Shown piece by piece: positions 1 to 7,489 of a DNA stretch of 64,000 nucleotides. Under the pieces are notes generated by a model. It did no database searches. It had not been told where the DNA came from and worked only from the letters and a program-made list of their open reading frames with translations. The stretch's first letter is position 1. The number at the start of each line of letters is the position of its first letter. The position numbers and the translations under genes are program-made. Origin of the DNA: Clostridium sp. CF012 (lineage in GTDB: Bacteria; Bacillota; Clostridia; Clostridiales; Clostridiaceae). Location of the stretch: contig NZ_JAHLEF010000004.1 of NCBI RefSeq assembly GCF_018861755.1, forward strand, positions 124,001 to 188,000, in the 5' to 3' direction.

Positions 1-180
1 TATAACAAAAGATATATATATTGCAAGTCCACCCATAACCGGAACAGGTTTTTTGTGAACTCGCCTTTCATCTTTAGGAATATCAATGGCATTAACAACT
101 ATTGCAAATTTCTTAATTAAGGGGGTAATTATAAAAGAAATTAAAGCTGTGATTATCGCTAAAATATAAATATTAATCAT
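1..180 (-). CDS. TagO/WecA-like undecaprenyl-phosphate GlcNAc-1-phosphate transferase (N-terminal part)
   Basis: Partial gene running off the left edge; only the first 60 codons are visible. The start ATG is at 178-180 on the minus strand. The peptide opens with a hydrophobic membrane segment (MINIYILAIITALISFIITP), followed by a basic stretch and the family segment RRVHKKPVPVMGGLAIY. That segment is typical of the MraY/WecA/TagO polyprenyl-phosphate sugar-1-phosphate transferases, integral membrane enzymes that start teichoic acid or other envelope glycan synthesis on undecaprenyl phosphate. MraY cannot be strictly excluded from 60 residues, but the neighbourhood (dCMP deaminase, upp, rpiB) fits the TagO/WecA copy found near these genes in clostridia. 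The gene lies downstream of the dCMP deaminase gene in the same direction. Confidence 0.8.
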   Translation of the reverse strand, partial: MINIYILAIITALISFIITPLIKKFAIVVNAIDIPKDERRVHKKPVPVMGGLAIYISFVI

Positions 181-200
181 AAAAAAAACCTTTCTTTCAC

Positions 201-215
201 AAAAACAGTGTTTTT
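201..215 (-). terminator. Weak hairpin between dCMP deaminase and TagO-like genes
   Basis: AAAAAC-AGT-GTTTTT forms a short A/T-rich hairpin about 20 bases before the TagO-like start. It may be a weak terminator or only chance symmetry in AT-rich DNA. Confidence 0.25.
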
Positions 216-258
216 ATTTGATAAATATAAATTAAATCATCACCTAGGTGCTGATATA

Positions 259-747
259 TTAATATCCACCATCACCTTGAAGTGAGTCATCATTTTCTAT
301 CCATTTCTCTACATATACAATTTTATACTGTATTTTGTCATCTCTAATTATTACTTTTTCTATACCTGCATTAATTATAAATCTCTTACATAAGGAGCAA
401 GGGGACGCATTATTAACTAATTCACCACTATTTACTTCTTTTCCAACTAAATACAAGGTCGCCCCTATCATATCATTTCTGCGAGCTGATATAATTGCAT
501 TTTGTTCTGCATGTACTGATCTACAAAGCTCATACCTTGTGCCTCTTGGAATTTTTAACTCTTCTCTTCTACAAACTCCTAAATCACAACAATTCACTCT
601 GCCTCTAGGCGCTCCAGTATATCCCGTAGACATAATTTCATCATTTTTCACTATTATAGCTGCAAAATTTCTCCGCATACAAGTTCCTCGTTCAGATATG
701 GTTTCGCATATATCTAAATAATAATTATGTTTGTCAATTCTTACCAT
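259..747 (-). CDS. Deoxycytidylate (dCMP) deaminase
   Basis: Zinc-dependent enzyme that deaminates dCMP to dUMP, feeding thymidylate synthesis in the cytoplasm. The 162-residue length suits the ComEB/dCMP deaminase family. Zinc-site motifs are visible: HAE at residues 79-81 (His ligand and catalytic Glu) and PCSLC with Cys117 and Cys120. Further conserved features are the GYTGAPRG substrate loop near residue 42 and a Cys-rich CC...C insert near residues 53-59. A GAGG ribosome binding site lies about 8 bases before the ATG. The gene is co-directional with the TagO-like gene downstream. Upstream it is separated from the ferredoxin gene by a terminator. Confidence 0.93.
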   Translation of the reverse strand: MVRIDKHNYYLDICETISERGTCMRRNFAAIIVKNDEIMSTGYTGAPRGRVNCCDLGVCRREELKIPRGTRYELCRSVHAEQNAIISARRNDMIGATLYLVGKEVNSGELVNNASPCSLCKRFIINAGIEKVIIRDDKIQYKIVYVEKWIENDDSLQGDGGY

Positions 748-901
748 AAATATACCTCACATAAATATATTTTAATTATGTAGATGAGAAATCAAAATCT
801 AAATCTATAATCTAATAATCAATCCCTATCATTTTACACTAAAAAATTAAGAATTTAAAGTGTTTAATCTGCTATATATATAAATTTACTATAAATTAAA
901 A

Positions 902-936
902 AAAGCATATATTATTTTTAATAATATATGCTTTCT
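902..936 (-). terminator. Rho-independent terminator of the ferredoxin gene
   Basis: AAAGCATATATTATT and AATAATATATGCTTT form a roughly 14-bp stem with a very short loop. On the minus strand it is followed by a T-run. It lies about 50 bases beyond the stop of the ferredoxin-domain gene. Confidence 0.75.
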
Positions 937-987
937 AAAAAAACTTAAATATAGAGAAAATATAGTTTTAAAGTATGGATTATAGAT

Positions 988-1716
988 TTAAATTATTACT
1001 CCATTTATACCAATAGTTACCTCTTTGTATGGTACGATTATTCCAGCCTCAAGCATAGCTCCCTTTACGCAGCTAACAATCCCTGCGCAACAAGGTACCT
1101 CCATTCTCACCACTGTGATACTCTTAATATCATTATTTTTTAATATTTCTACGATTTTCTCTTTGTAATACTCATTATCATCAAGCTTTGGACAGCCTAT
1201 TAGTGTTACTCTTCCCTTTATAAATTCTTTATGGAAATTCCCATAAGCGTAAGCTGTGCAATCTGCGGCAATTAATATATCCGCGCCATTTAAAAATCCA
1301 GCCTTAGTATTAACTAACTTTAGCTGTACTGGCCATTGATTTAACTCAGAAGCTACTGAGCCCTCTGCATCGTTATTTATTTTAGTTGATACTTTTTTTA
1401 TATTTAAATCAATATTTCTTTTGATGGACTTTTCCATTGTACCAGGACACCCACAAGGCAAATTAGGCTTTACACTTTGTAGATCTTTTTTTATTTCAAC
1501 AGCCTGAAGGTCATAATCTACAGCTTCTCTTTGGATTATTTTAATAGCATCTGTAGGGCATTGAGGTAAACAATCTCCTAGTCCGTCACAATACTCATCA
1601 CTTATTAATTTAGCCTTACCGTCAACGAGCTCTATGGCTCCTTCATGACAGCCACTTATACATATTCCACAACCATTACATTTACTTTCATCTATACTAA
1701 TAATATCTCTTTTCAT
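988..1716 (-). CDS. Two-cluster ferredoxin-domain protein (FrdX-like)
   Basis: Cytoplasmic iron-sulfur protein of 242 residues. The N-terminus is a ferredoxin module: Cys13, 16, 19 and 23 in CNGCGICISGC form a full [4Fe-4S] motif. The second motif has Cys43, 49 and 53 with Leu at the usual second Cys position, so it has three ligands. The C-terminal two thirds, with PCGCPG near residue 87 and VPCCAGIVSC near 207, are not a known enzyme domain I can name. Similar proteins are known beside hcp and HcpR in anaerobes, but that identity is inferred here. A strong AGGAGG site precedes the ATG. It is divergent from the Crp/Fnr gene and shares a control region with it. Confidence 0.75.
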   Translation of the reverse strand: MKRDIISIDESKCNGCGICISGCHEGAIELVDGKAKLISDEYCDGLGDCLPQCPTDAIKIIQREAVDYDLQAVEIKKDLQSVKPNLPCGCPGTMEKSIKRNIDLNIKKVSTKINNDAEGSVASELNQWPVQLKLVNTKAGFLNGADILIAADCTAYAYGNFHKEFIKGRVTLIGCPKLDDNEYYKEKIVEILKNNDIKSITVVRMEVPCCAGIVSCVKGAMLEAGIIVPYKEVTIGINGVII

Positions 1717-1826
1717 TTTAACTCCTCCTGATTTTTTTATATATTTTTTTAAGTCTCATTAAAATAACTAGCACTTAATTTTATTAAATATTTCATTTGT
1801 TTTCATGTACCCCAGTGATAATTTAA

Positions 1827-1855
1827 TTGACTGCCTATAGAAATTATATTAGAAT
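1827..1855 (+). promoter_or_regulatory. Predicted sigma-A promoter of the Crp/Fnr regulator gene
   Basis: TTGACT (1827-1832), a 17-base spacer, then TAGAAT (1850-1855), predicting a start near 1862. The operator palindrome at 1871-1884 would lie just downstream of that start, a position suited to autorepression. Confidence 0.6.
1843..1848 (-). promoter_or_regulatory. -10 element of the divergent ferredoxin promoter
   Basis: On the minus strand these bases read TATAAT. The matching -35 region (1866-1871, CATATT) is poor, as expected for an activator-dependent promoter. The predicted start is near 1836. Confidence 0.5.
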
Positions 1856-1870
1856 TACTTATGATAATAT

Positions 1871-1884
1871 GTAACTCATGTTAC
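1871..1884. promoter_or_regulatory. Palindromic Crp/Fnr-type operator GTAAC-N4-GTTAC
   Basis: GTAACTCATGTTAC is a perfect inverted repeat with 5-base arms and a 4-base centre, the usual geometry of a Crp/Fnr-family site. Its centre (1877.5) is about 41.5 bases upstream of the predicted ferredoxin start. It also lies just downstream of the predicted start of the regulator gene. Activation of one gene and autorepression of the other is an inference. Confidence 0.6.
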
Positions 1885-1910
1885 CAAATTGAAAATTTGA
1901 GGGTGATTTT

Positions 1911-2606
1911 ATGGATAAACTAATAGATTGTTTAAAGCATTGTATTTTATTTAAAGACTTGACGGTTGCAGAATTGCAAAATTTAATTAAGAATATAAAC
2001 TACTCCATTTCCGATAACTGTAAAAACTGTTTTGAATGCCGTACTTGTATAGTGGCATTAGAGGGTGACATCTGTGAATCACTCGGAATTGTAATCCAAG
2101 GCGAGCTGGAAGTACAAAAACATTATGCTAGTGGAAAAGTAGTTACATTGGCAAAATTAAATAGAGGTAAAACCTTTGGTGAGGCGATAGCTTTTTCAGA
2201 AACAAATATATACCCAGCTACTATAATATCTTCTAAAGGCGCAATTATACTTTATATTTCAAAAAAAGATATTATAGCTATGTGTAGCGCCTACCCTAAA
2301 GTATTGAATAATTTTATGCAACTTCTATCAAGTAAAATCCTTTTATTAAATAAAAAAATTAAAGAACTATCCTTTGAGACACTAAGGCAAAAAATATCGA
2401 ATTACTTAATTTCTCAATATGAGATTCAAAACACCACAGCACTTACACTTTCTATGTCTAGAAAAAGCCTTGCTGAGCATCTAGGTGTTCAAAGACCATC
2501 CCTTTCCAGAGAATTTGTTAATATGAAGGCAGATGGCTTAATAGATTTCAATAAGAGCTTAGTCCAAATAAAAGATCTAGATGGCCTTAAGGATATATTA
2601 GTTTAA
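1911..2606 (+). CDS. Crp/Fnr-family regulator with a CxxCxxCxxC motif
   Basis: Cytoplasmic transcription factor of 231 residues. Residues about 15-130 form a cyclic-nucleotide-binding-like beta-barrel (ALEGD near 49, GELEV near 74, FGEAIAF near 91). A long dimer helix follows, then a winged helix-turn-helix with SRKSLAEHLGVQRPSLSRE near residues 181-199. The unusual feature lies just before the ALEGD turn: Cys37, 40, 43 and 46 in NCKNCFECRTC, spaced CxxCxxCxxC. A simple Crp-type effector pocket does not need these, so binding of an Fe-S cluster or another metal is a reasonable inference. An HcpR-like role in nitrosative or redox stress would fit the divergent ferredoxin gene and the adjacent reverse rubrerythrin, but the sequence does not prove it. 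Confidence 0.85.
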   Translation: MDKLIDCLKHCILFKDLTVAELQNLIKNINYSISDNCKNCFECRTCIVALEGDICESLGIVIQGELEVQKHYASGKVVTLAKLNRGKTFGEAIAFSETNIYPATIISSKGAIILYISKKDIIAMCSAYPKVLNNFMQLLSSKILLLNKKIKELSFETLRQKISNYLISQYEIQNTTALTLSMSRKSLAEHLGVQRPSLSREFVNMKADGLIDFNKSLVQIKDLDGLKDILV

Positions 2607-2739
2607 TTGTGGCATGGTAGATTTTTTCCAGTAAATATTAAATTTTACTTGATAATTATTATCCATTCGTGTATAGTTAATATTGTAGGTAATTTAAGTA
2701 TTAAATTCCTAACTAATCAGTAAACTATACTACTTATAG

Positions 2740-2797
2740 TAATTGTTATCTGACGCAATAGAATGCCAGGGTAGATAACAATTAATAGTTATTATCT
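2740..2797 (+). promoter_or_regulatory. Overlapping inverted repeats in the rubrerythrin upstream region
   Basis: TAATTGTTATCT (2740-2751) is perfectly complementary to AGATAACAATTA (2773-2784) across a 21-base loop. The right arm can instead pair with a downstream TTATCTA (2791-2797) through TAGATAA at 2772-2778. The two hairpins exclude each other. No T-run follows, so this is not a simple terminator; it may be an RNA switch, an mRNA-stabilising stem or a DNA-binding site. Confidence 0.4.
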
Positions 2798-2828
2798 ACT
2801 TAATAGAACTAAGAGGGGGAAAATAAAA

Positions 2829-3374
2829 ATGAAAAAATTTGTTTGTACAGTATGTGGATATATCCATGAAGGAGACTTAGCACCTGATGTTTGTCCAATT
2901 TGTGGTGCAAAAAGTGATAAGTTTATAGAGCAAGATGATAATGAGATGTCTTGGGCAGATGAACATAAAATCGGAGTTGCTAAAGATGCAAGTTCAGAAG
3001 TCGTAGAAGCATTAAGGGCTAACTTTATTGGAGAATGTACTGAAGTTGGTATGTATTTAGCAATGAGTCGTCAAGCTGATAGAGAAGGTTTTCCAGAAGT
3101 CGCAGAAGCTTATAAGCGAATAGCTTTTGAAGAAGCTGATCACGCTTCAAAATTCGCTGAACTTCTTGGAGAAGTTGTAACATCAGATACTAAGAAAAAC
3201 CTTGAAATGAGAGTCGCTGCCGAACATGGCGCTTGCCAAGGTAAGAAAGACTTAGCTACTTTAGCTAAAAAACTTAACTATGATGCAATCCATGATACAG
3301 TACATGAAATGTGCAAAGATGAAGCACGTCACGGTTCAGCCTTTAAGGGTTTACTTAATAGATATTTTCAATAA
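2829..3374 (+). CDS. Reverse rubrerythrin (NADH peroxidase type)
   Basis: Cytoplasmic non-heme iron enzyme of 181 residues that reduces hydrogen peroxide (and in clostridia also supports oxygen tolerance). The rubredoxin-like [Fe(SCys)4] site is at the N-terminus (Cys6, Cys9, Cys22, Cys25) and the four-helix diiron domain follows. That is the reversed order of classical rubrerythrin. Diiron ligands are visible in [22 protein letters not shown] and CKDEARHG. An AGAGGGGG ribosome binding site precedes the ATG. It lies next to the Crp/Fnr regulator in the same direction with its own 220-base upstream region. A second copy sits at the right end of the window. Confidence 0.92.
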   Translation: MKKFVCTVCGYIHEGDLAPDVCPICGAKSDKFIEQDDNEMSWADEHKIGVAKDASSEVVEALRANFIGECTEVGMYLAMSRQADREGFPEVAEAYKRIAFEEADHASKFAELLGEVVTSDTKKNLEMRVAAEHGACQGKKDLATLAKKLNYDAIHDTVHEMCKDEARHGSAFKGLLNRYFQ

Positions 3375-3395
3375 GATTTAATTAAGTAAAAAAAT

Positions 3396-3434
3396 AAAAG
3401 CAACTTACAGATGATTTTCTGTAAGTTGCTTTTT
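3396..3434. terminator. Bidirectional terminator between rubrerythrin and upp
   Basis: AAAAGCAACTTACAG and CTGTAAGTTGCTTTT make a 15-bp stem with an 8-base loop. It serves the two convergent genes. Confidence 0.9.
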
Positions 3435-3464
3435 AAACTTTCATAGTTAATTTATAGTAATCAA

Positions 3465-4094
3465 TTATTTAGTGCCGAACAATCTGTCTCCAGCATCTCC
3501 AAGACCTGGTACTATATATCCTTTTTCATTTAATTTCTCATCAATTGAAGCTACATATATATCCACATCTGGGTGCGCATCCGTAATAGCCTTAATTCCC
3601 TCTGGTGCAGCTATAAGACACATGATTCTTATATTTATAGCTCCTCTTTTTTTAAGCGCTGATATTGCATCTATTGCAGAACCTCCAGTAGCAATCATAG
3701 GATCTGTAATAATTACATCTCTTTCATTAATATCCTGAGGTAATTTACAGAAATATTCAACTGGTTGCAATGTTTCCTCATTTCTATACATTCCTATGTG
3801 TCCTACCTTAGCTGCCGGTATAATTTTTAGCATACCATCAACCATTCCGAGTCCTGCTCTGAGTATTGGAACTATAGCCATTTTCTTTCCAGCTAAAATA
3901 CTACATTTAGTAGTACAAATAGGAGTTTCAATTTCTACTTCTTCTAATTGTATGTCACGTGTAACCTCATAAGCCATTAGCATAGCGACCTCTTGAACTA
4001 AGTCTCTAAAATCCTTTGAACCTGTGTTTTTATCTCTTATGTACGCCAATTTGTGTTGTATAAGGGGATGTGTTATTTGTGTTACTTTACTCAT
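3465..4094 (-). CDS. upp: Uracil phosphoribosyltransferase
   Basis: Salvage enzyme converting uracil and PRPP to UMP in the cytoplasm. At 209 residues it matches the usual family size. The PRPP-binding segment [14 protein letters not shown] lies near residues 127-140, and the uracil-binding C-terminus [14 protein letters not shown] is intact. It is preceded by rpiB with a 37-base gap, so the two are probably cotranscribed; the rpiB-upp pairing is common in Firmicutes. A good AGGAGG site stands before the ATG. Confidence 0.97.
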   Translation of the reverse strand: MSKVTQITHPLIQHKLAYIRDKNTGSKDFRDLVQEVAMLMAYEVTRDIQLEEVEIETPICTTKCSILAGKKMAIVPILRAGLGMVDGMLKIIPAAKVGHIGMYRNEETLQPVEYFCKLPQDINERDVIITDPMIATGGSAIDAISALKKRGAINIRIMCLIAAPEGIKAITDAHPDVDIYVASIDEKLNEKGYIVPGLGDAGDRLFGTK

Positions 4095-4131
4095 ATATAT
4101 TACCTCCTAATATTTTTAAAGTTTATTTAGA

Positions 4132-4572
4132 CTATTTTTTCTCAATTTCAGTGATTTTATCAATTCTTTTTTGGTGTCTTTCTCCTTGAAATTTAGCACT
4201 TATAAATGCATCAACTATATCTAGTGCTAAACCAACACCAATAACCCTCTCGCCAAGAGTAAGTATGTTAGCATTATTATGCTCCCTGGTAGCATGAGCG
4301 CTAAAAGTATCATGACATAACGCAGCCCTTATACCAGGGACTTTATTAGCAGCGATGCCTATACCTATACCTGTGCCACATATTAATATGCCTAGTTCAA
4401 ACTTTTCTGCTACTACTACCTCTGCAACTTTTAATGCATAATCCGGATAATCGCAAGAATCTTCAGTATAAGTACCAAAGTCTTTTATCTCAATATTTTT
4501 ACTCTCTAGATGTAGGATTATCTGTTTCTTTAAATTTAAACCACCATGATCACTACCCAATGCTATTTTCAT
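4132..4572 (-). CDS. rpiB: Ribose 5-phosphate isomerase B
   Basis: Interconverts ribulose 5-phosphate and ribose 5-phosphate in the pentose phosphate pathway, supplying PRPP for the downstream upp product. It has 146 residues, typical of the RpiB/LacAB family. The N-terminal GSDHGGLNLK loop and the catalytic CGTGIGIGIAANK segment (Cys near residue 65) are present, along with the His of HATREHNNANIL. Galactose-6-phosphate isomerase subunits are related, but the gene context favours RpiB. Confidence 0.93.
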   Translation of the reverse strand: MKIALGSDHGGLNLKKQIILHLESKNIEIKDFGTYTEDSCDYPDYALKVAEVVVAEKFELGILICGTGIGIGIAANKVPGIRAALCHDTFSAHATREHNNANILTLGERVIGVGLALDIVDAFISAKFQGERHQKRIDKITEIEKK

Positions 4573-4624
4573 AGTAAAACACCTCCAAGATATATTTTCT
4601 TATTAAAAGATATTATACAAAAAA

Positions 4625-4669
4625 GAAGATATCAGTATTTAAATATACTATTTAAATACCATTATCTTC
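4625..4669 (-). terminator. Terminator of the threonylcarbamoyl-AMP synthase unit
   Basis: The outer arms GAAGATA/TATCTTC and inner arms GTATTTAAAT/ATTTAAATAC form a long hairpin with a small symmetrical internal loop. A T-run follows on the minus strand. It swallows the last codons of the ywlE-like remnant. Confidence 0.8.
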
Positions 4670-4845
4670 CTTGTATTATCCCATAATAAGAATACATTAT
4701 TCTTTAATCCATCAAAAAACTTTGAATAAATTGTAGTATACGTAACATATGTTCCAATATTATTTACAGTAAATATTTCATTGCAAATAGCTTCTCTAAT
4801 ATAGCTTTTTCGCATTTTATCATTACAAATATATAATATATCCAT
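4648..4845 (-). pseudogene. Remnant of a low-molecular-weight protein tyrosine/arginine phosphatase (YwlE-like)
   Basis: A 65-codon frame beginning MDILYICNDKMRKSYIREAI. This aligns well with the start of the LMW phosphatase/YwlE family, whose P-loop reads CTGNTCRS followed by MAEAI. Cys7 of the catalytic CX5R loop survives, but the loop is degraded to CNDKMRKS: the catalytic Arg position is Lys and the Gly and Asn are lost. The usual family length is about 150 residues, so most of the domain, including the DPF segment, is missing. It sits between the Sua5-family gene and rpiB, where ywlE lies in Bacillus subtilis. Its stop codon lies inside a terminator hairpin. A GGAGG site remains. A repurposed short peptide cannot be excluded. 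Confidence 0.65.
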
Positions 4846-4870
4846 AGTTCCTCCTCTTATTCATCTGGGT

Positions 4871-4897
4871 CATATAACAATTATCAATTGTTATATG
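4871..4897. repeat. Perfect 12-bp intercistronic palindrome
   Basis: CATATAACAATT-ATC-AATTGTTATATG has a 12-bp perfect stem and a 3-base loop, and no T-run on either side. It lies between the Sua5-family gene and the ywlE remnant. It could be an mRNA processing or stability element. Confidence 0.6.
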
Positions 4898-4943
4898 CCT
4901 CGTATTTCTCTGGAATAGACGCCACCTATAACCTGCCATCTAC

Positions 4944-5990
4944 CTATACGTAAATTATATCAAAACCTGCTGACTTCTTAAGCCTATTCATTATAGCAAA
5001 ACCTATACCCTTTTCTTCAAAGGCTTCTGACAATATCAAATCTACATCTATAGCATCAAAGCTTCTTAAAACTTCAAAAAGATTTCTGCCCACGGTATCT
5101 AGATTTTTTCTGCTACCTAAAGAAATAACAGTTCCACAAGTATATTTGTCTTTTGTTTCATCTGTTGCCATAATACCTATTTTTTTCTTGCCCATACTAT
5201 TCTGCACTATTTCATTGATTTTTGCAATAGTTTTTTCTAAATCTCCACATATAATTTTCACTGGGGCTTTTGGTGCATAATGTCTATACTTCATACCAGG
5301 GGCTTTAGGCTTAAAATCATCCTTTTGTTTAGACATTATATTTTTATCAATATATATCCCACCATCTATTTCTCTTAGCATCTCAATGGTTATAGCACCC
5401 GGCCTTAGTATGCATAGTGGTGTACAAGTGCAATCCACTATTGTTGACTCAAGGCCTACTTTACTTTTATCTCCACCTAAAATATAATCTATCTTTCCGC
5501 TTAAATCCTCAATACAACTCTCTACCTCAGTAGGACTAGGCCTACCAGATATATTAGCTGAGGGCGCTGCAATAGGCGTTCCTGCTGCCTCAATAAGCTT
5601 TTTAGCAATAATATTTGATGGCATTCTTATACCAACAGTATTAAGCCCTGCACTTGTTATACTGGGAATCAGATCAGACTTACTAAAAATCAATGTTATT
5701 GGACCGGGCCAATATTTGTTCATAATTTCTCTTGCTATATGTGGTATTTCTTTAACTAAAGGATCTATATTAAAATCAGATACATGTACTATAAGGGGGT
5801 TATCCTGTGGCCTTCCCTTGGCCTTAAAAATCTTTTCTACAGCTATCTCATCTAAGGCATTAGCTCCAAGCCCATAAACTGTTTCAGTAGGAAAAACAAC
5901 TAATCCACCTTCAGCTATAACAAGCCCCGCCTCATCAATTATACTTTGATCAATATTATTTTCGTCTATTATTGCTACCTTCGTTTTCAT
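4944..5990 (-). CDS. L-threonylcarbamoyladenylate synthase (Sua5 type)
   Basis: Makes threonylcarbamoyl-AMP from threonine, bicarbonate and ATP, the first step of the t6A37 modification of ANN-decoding tRNAs. At 348 residues it is the long Sua5/YwlC form: a YrdC domain (residues about 15-205, with PTETVYGLGANA near 31 and PSANISGRPSPT near 144) followed by a linker and a C-terminal Sua5 domain. KAKGRPQDNPLIVH is the substrate-binding segment. It is the first gene of a unit reaching into the ywlE remnant and the terminator beyond it. Confidence 0.93.
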   Translation of the reverse strand: MKTKVAIIDENNIDQSIIDEAGLVIAEGGLVVFPTETVYGLGANALDEIAVEKIFKAKGRPQDNPLIVHVSDFNIDPLVKEIPHIAREIMNKYWPGPITLIFSKSDLIPSITSAGLNTVGIRMPSNIIAKKLIEAAGTPIAAPSANISGRPSPTEVESCIEDLSGKIDYILGGDKSKVGLESTIVDCTCTPLCILRPGAITIEMLREIDGGIYIDKNIMSKQKDDFKPKAPGMKYRHYAPKAPVKIICGDLEKTIAKINEIVQNSMGKKKIGIMATDETKDKYTCGTVISLGSRKNLDTVGRNLFEVLRSFDAIDVDLILSEAFEEKGIGFAIMNRLKKSAGFDIIYV

Positions 5991-6036
5991 CCTTACACCT
6001 CTTAATTAAATCATCTTCTTTAAAGCTGAAATATTG

Positions 6037-6765
6037 TTAAATCACATTAGTCATTATTAACCCCACTATTATACCCAAAAGTATTCCCAATGTATTTGTA
6101 ATTCCAGACCAAAGTTTTTTAGACTGTGGAATCATTTCCCCATAAATCACATATAACATAACGCCTGAGGCAAATGCTAGAGCACCACCTAATATATTTG
6201 TAGATATACTCCCAATATAAATTCCTATCCAGGCACCAATCGCAGTAGGTAGTGCTGTTAAAAATGCATACAATAATATTTTTCCGCTTCTTGTTCCTGA
6301 GAGCATTAGTGGTGCTGCCACAGCTAAACCCTCTGGCACATCATGTATTGCAATTATCACACTCATTTTCAGTCCTAAGTTTTCTCCATTAACAAACCCA
6401 AAGCCCATTATTAGACCTTCGGGAAAATTATGAAGCATTATTCCAATAGCAACCATAAATGCCACCTTTGTAAATTGCGAATTTGAATTGCCACTTAGAC
6501 TGCTTATTTTATCTATTATCGCAACAATGATAATGCCTAGGATTAAAAATAATAGTGTTCCAAACAAGCCGGTTTTCTCTGTAGCCTCTGGGATAAGTTC
6601 AAAAACTACAATAGAAAGCATAAGCCCTGATGCAAATCCTATAATATTTCCTAAGAACTTTCGTGAAGGTTTGTTCATAACAACACCTAAAAGCGCACCA
6701 GACATAGTACCAATCAAAGCTATTACTCCTGAAAATATAATTATCAAAACAATATTACTGTTCAA
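6037..6765 (-). CDS. ZIP-family divalent metal transporter
   Basis: Integral membrane protein of 242 residues with about eight hydrophobic segments, moving zinc or similar divalent cations into the cytoplasm. The two ZIP signature helices are clear: HNFPEGLIMGFG near residue 110 and HDVPEGLAVAAPL near 140, which hold the metal-coordinating His and Glu. The short loop between helices III and IV is not His-rich. The start is TTG after a GGGGG ribosome binding site. The metal specificity cannot be read from the sequence. Confidence 0.88.
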   Translation of the reverse strand: MNSNIVLIIIFSGVIALIGTMSGALLGVVMNKPSRKFLGNIIGFASGLMLSIVVFELIPEATEKTGLFGTLLFLILGIIIVAIIDKISSLSGNSNSQFTKVAFMVAIGIMLHNFPEGLIMGFGFVNGENLGLKMSVIIAIHDVPEGLAVAAPLMLSGTRSGKILLYAFLTALPTAIGAWIGIYIGSISTNILGGALAFASGVMLYVIYGEMIPQSKKLWSGITNTLGILLGIIVGLIMTNVI

Positions 6766-6880
6766 TTTTATACCCCCACTTCCATAGAATCATAATCATA
6801 TACCTTACAATTCCATATGAGAACAAAGTATAGAAACATTTATACACTCTACTTATTTCTCTATATCTAATTTTATTCCA

Positions 6881-7474
6881 TCAGTGGGGGTTTATGCAGT
6901 ATTCTCTATATTCTTTGATTTTTTCTATAGCATCGTCTGAAAATATTGCGTCAACACAAGATCTATAGACGTCATCCAGCAAAATATATTTCCTAAATCC
7001 ACCATGTTTAATTGTAAAATAAAAATATGTTCCTTCTGGATTCTCAATTTTAATTTTATTATACATCTGTGCTACATAGGGGTGCTTTTTTAAAAAATCT
7101 ATATCTATGGGGTAAATTCTTTTGTTTCTAAATTTTGATTTTGTTATTATAATAAGCTCTAAGTTCTTACCTTGATCTTCAGTATGAACAAAAACAACTT
7201 TTTTGCATATAATAATAAATTTATTTTTTGCAATTCCACACCATATGCTAATTTTGTACCCTTCCAATTTAAAATCAATATATTCCTCATTAATTCTAAG
7301 AATCATAACAGTAGCAATAAGTAGCTCATTGCACACCAAATATATTACAAGAAATGCATTTGTAATATTTGACACTATTAGCATAATAGGTAATAAAACA
7401 AAAATAAAGCACATCGATAGCATAAACCCTTTATAAGTTTTTTTTTGCTTTCTAATGGCTTTATTTATATTCAT
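6881..7474 (-). CDS. Two-TM membrane protein of unknown function
   Basis: A protein of 197 residues, not recognised. After a basic N-terminus, two adjacent hydrophobic helices (about residues 18-60) would form a membrane hairpin. A soluble C-terminal region of about 135 residues follows, starting INEEYIDFKLEGYKISIWCG, resembling the beta-rich PH-like modules found after TM hairpins in many small Firmicutes membrane proteins. The start was placed at the ATG of MNINKAIRKQ because AAAGGTG lies six bases upstream, while the longer frame would start inside that ribosome binding site. It is 15 bases downstream of prfA and probably cotranscribed with it. Confidence 0.7.
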   Translation of the reverse strand: MNINKAIRKQKKTYKGFMLSMCFIFVLLPIMLIVSNITNAFLVIYLVCNELLIATVMILRINEEYIDFKLEGYKISIWCGIAKNKFIIICKKVVFVHTEDQGKNLELIIITKSKFRNKRIYPIDIDFLKKHPYVAQMYNKIKIENPEGTYFYFTIKHGGFRKYILLDDVYRSCVDAIFSDDAIEKIKEYREYCINPH

Positions 7475-7489
7475 TAGTCTCACCTTTCA

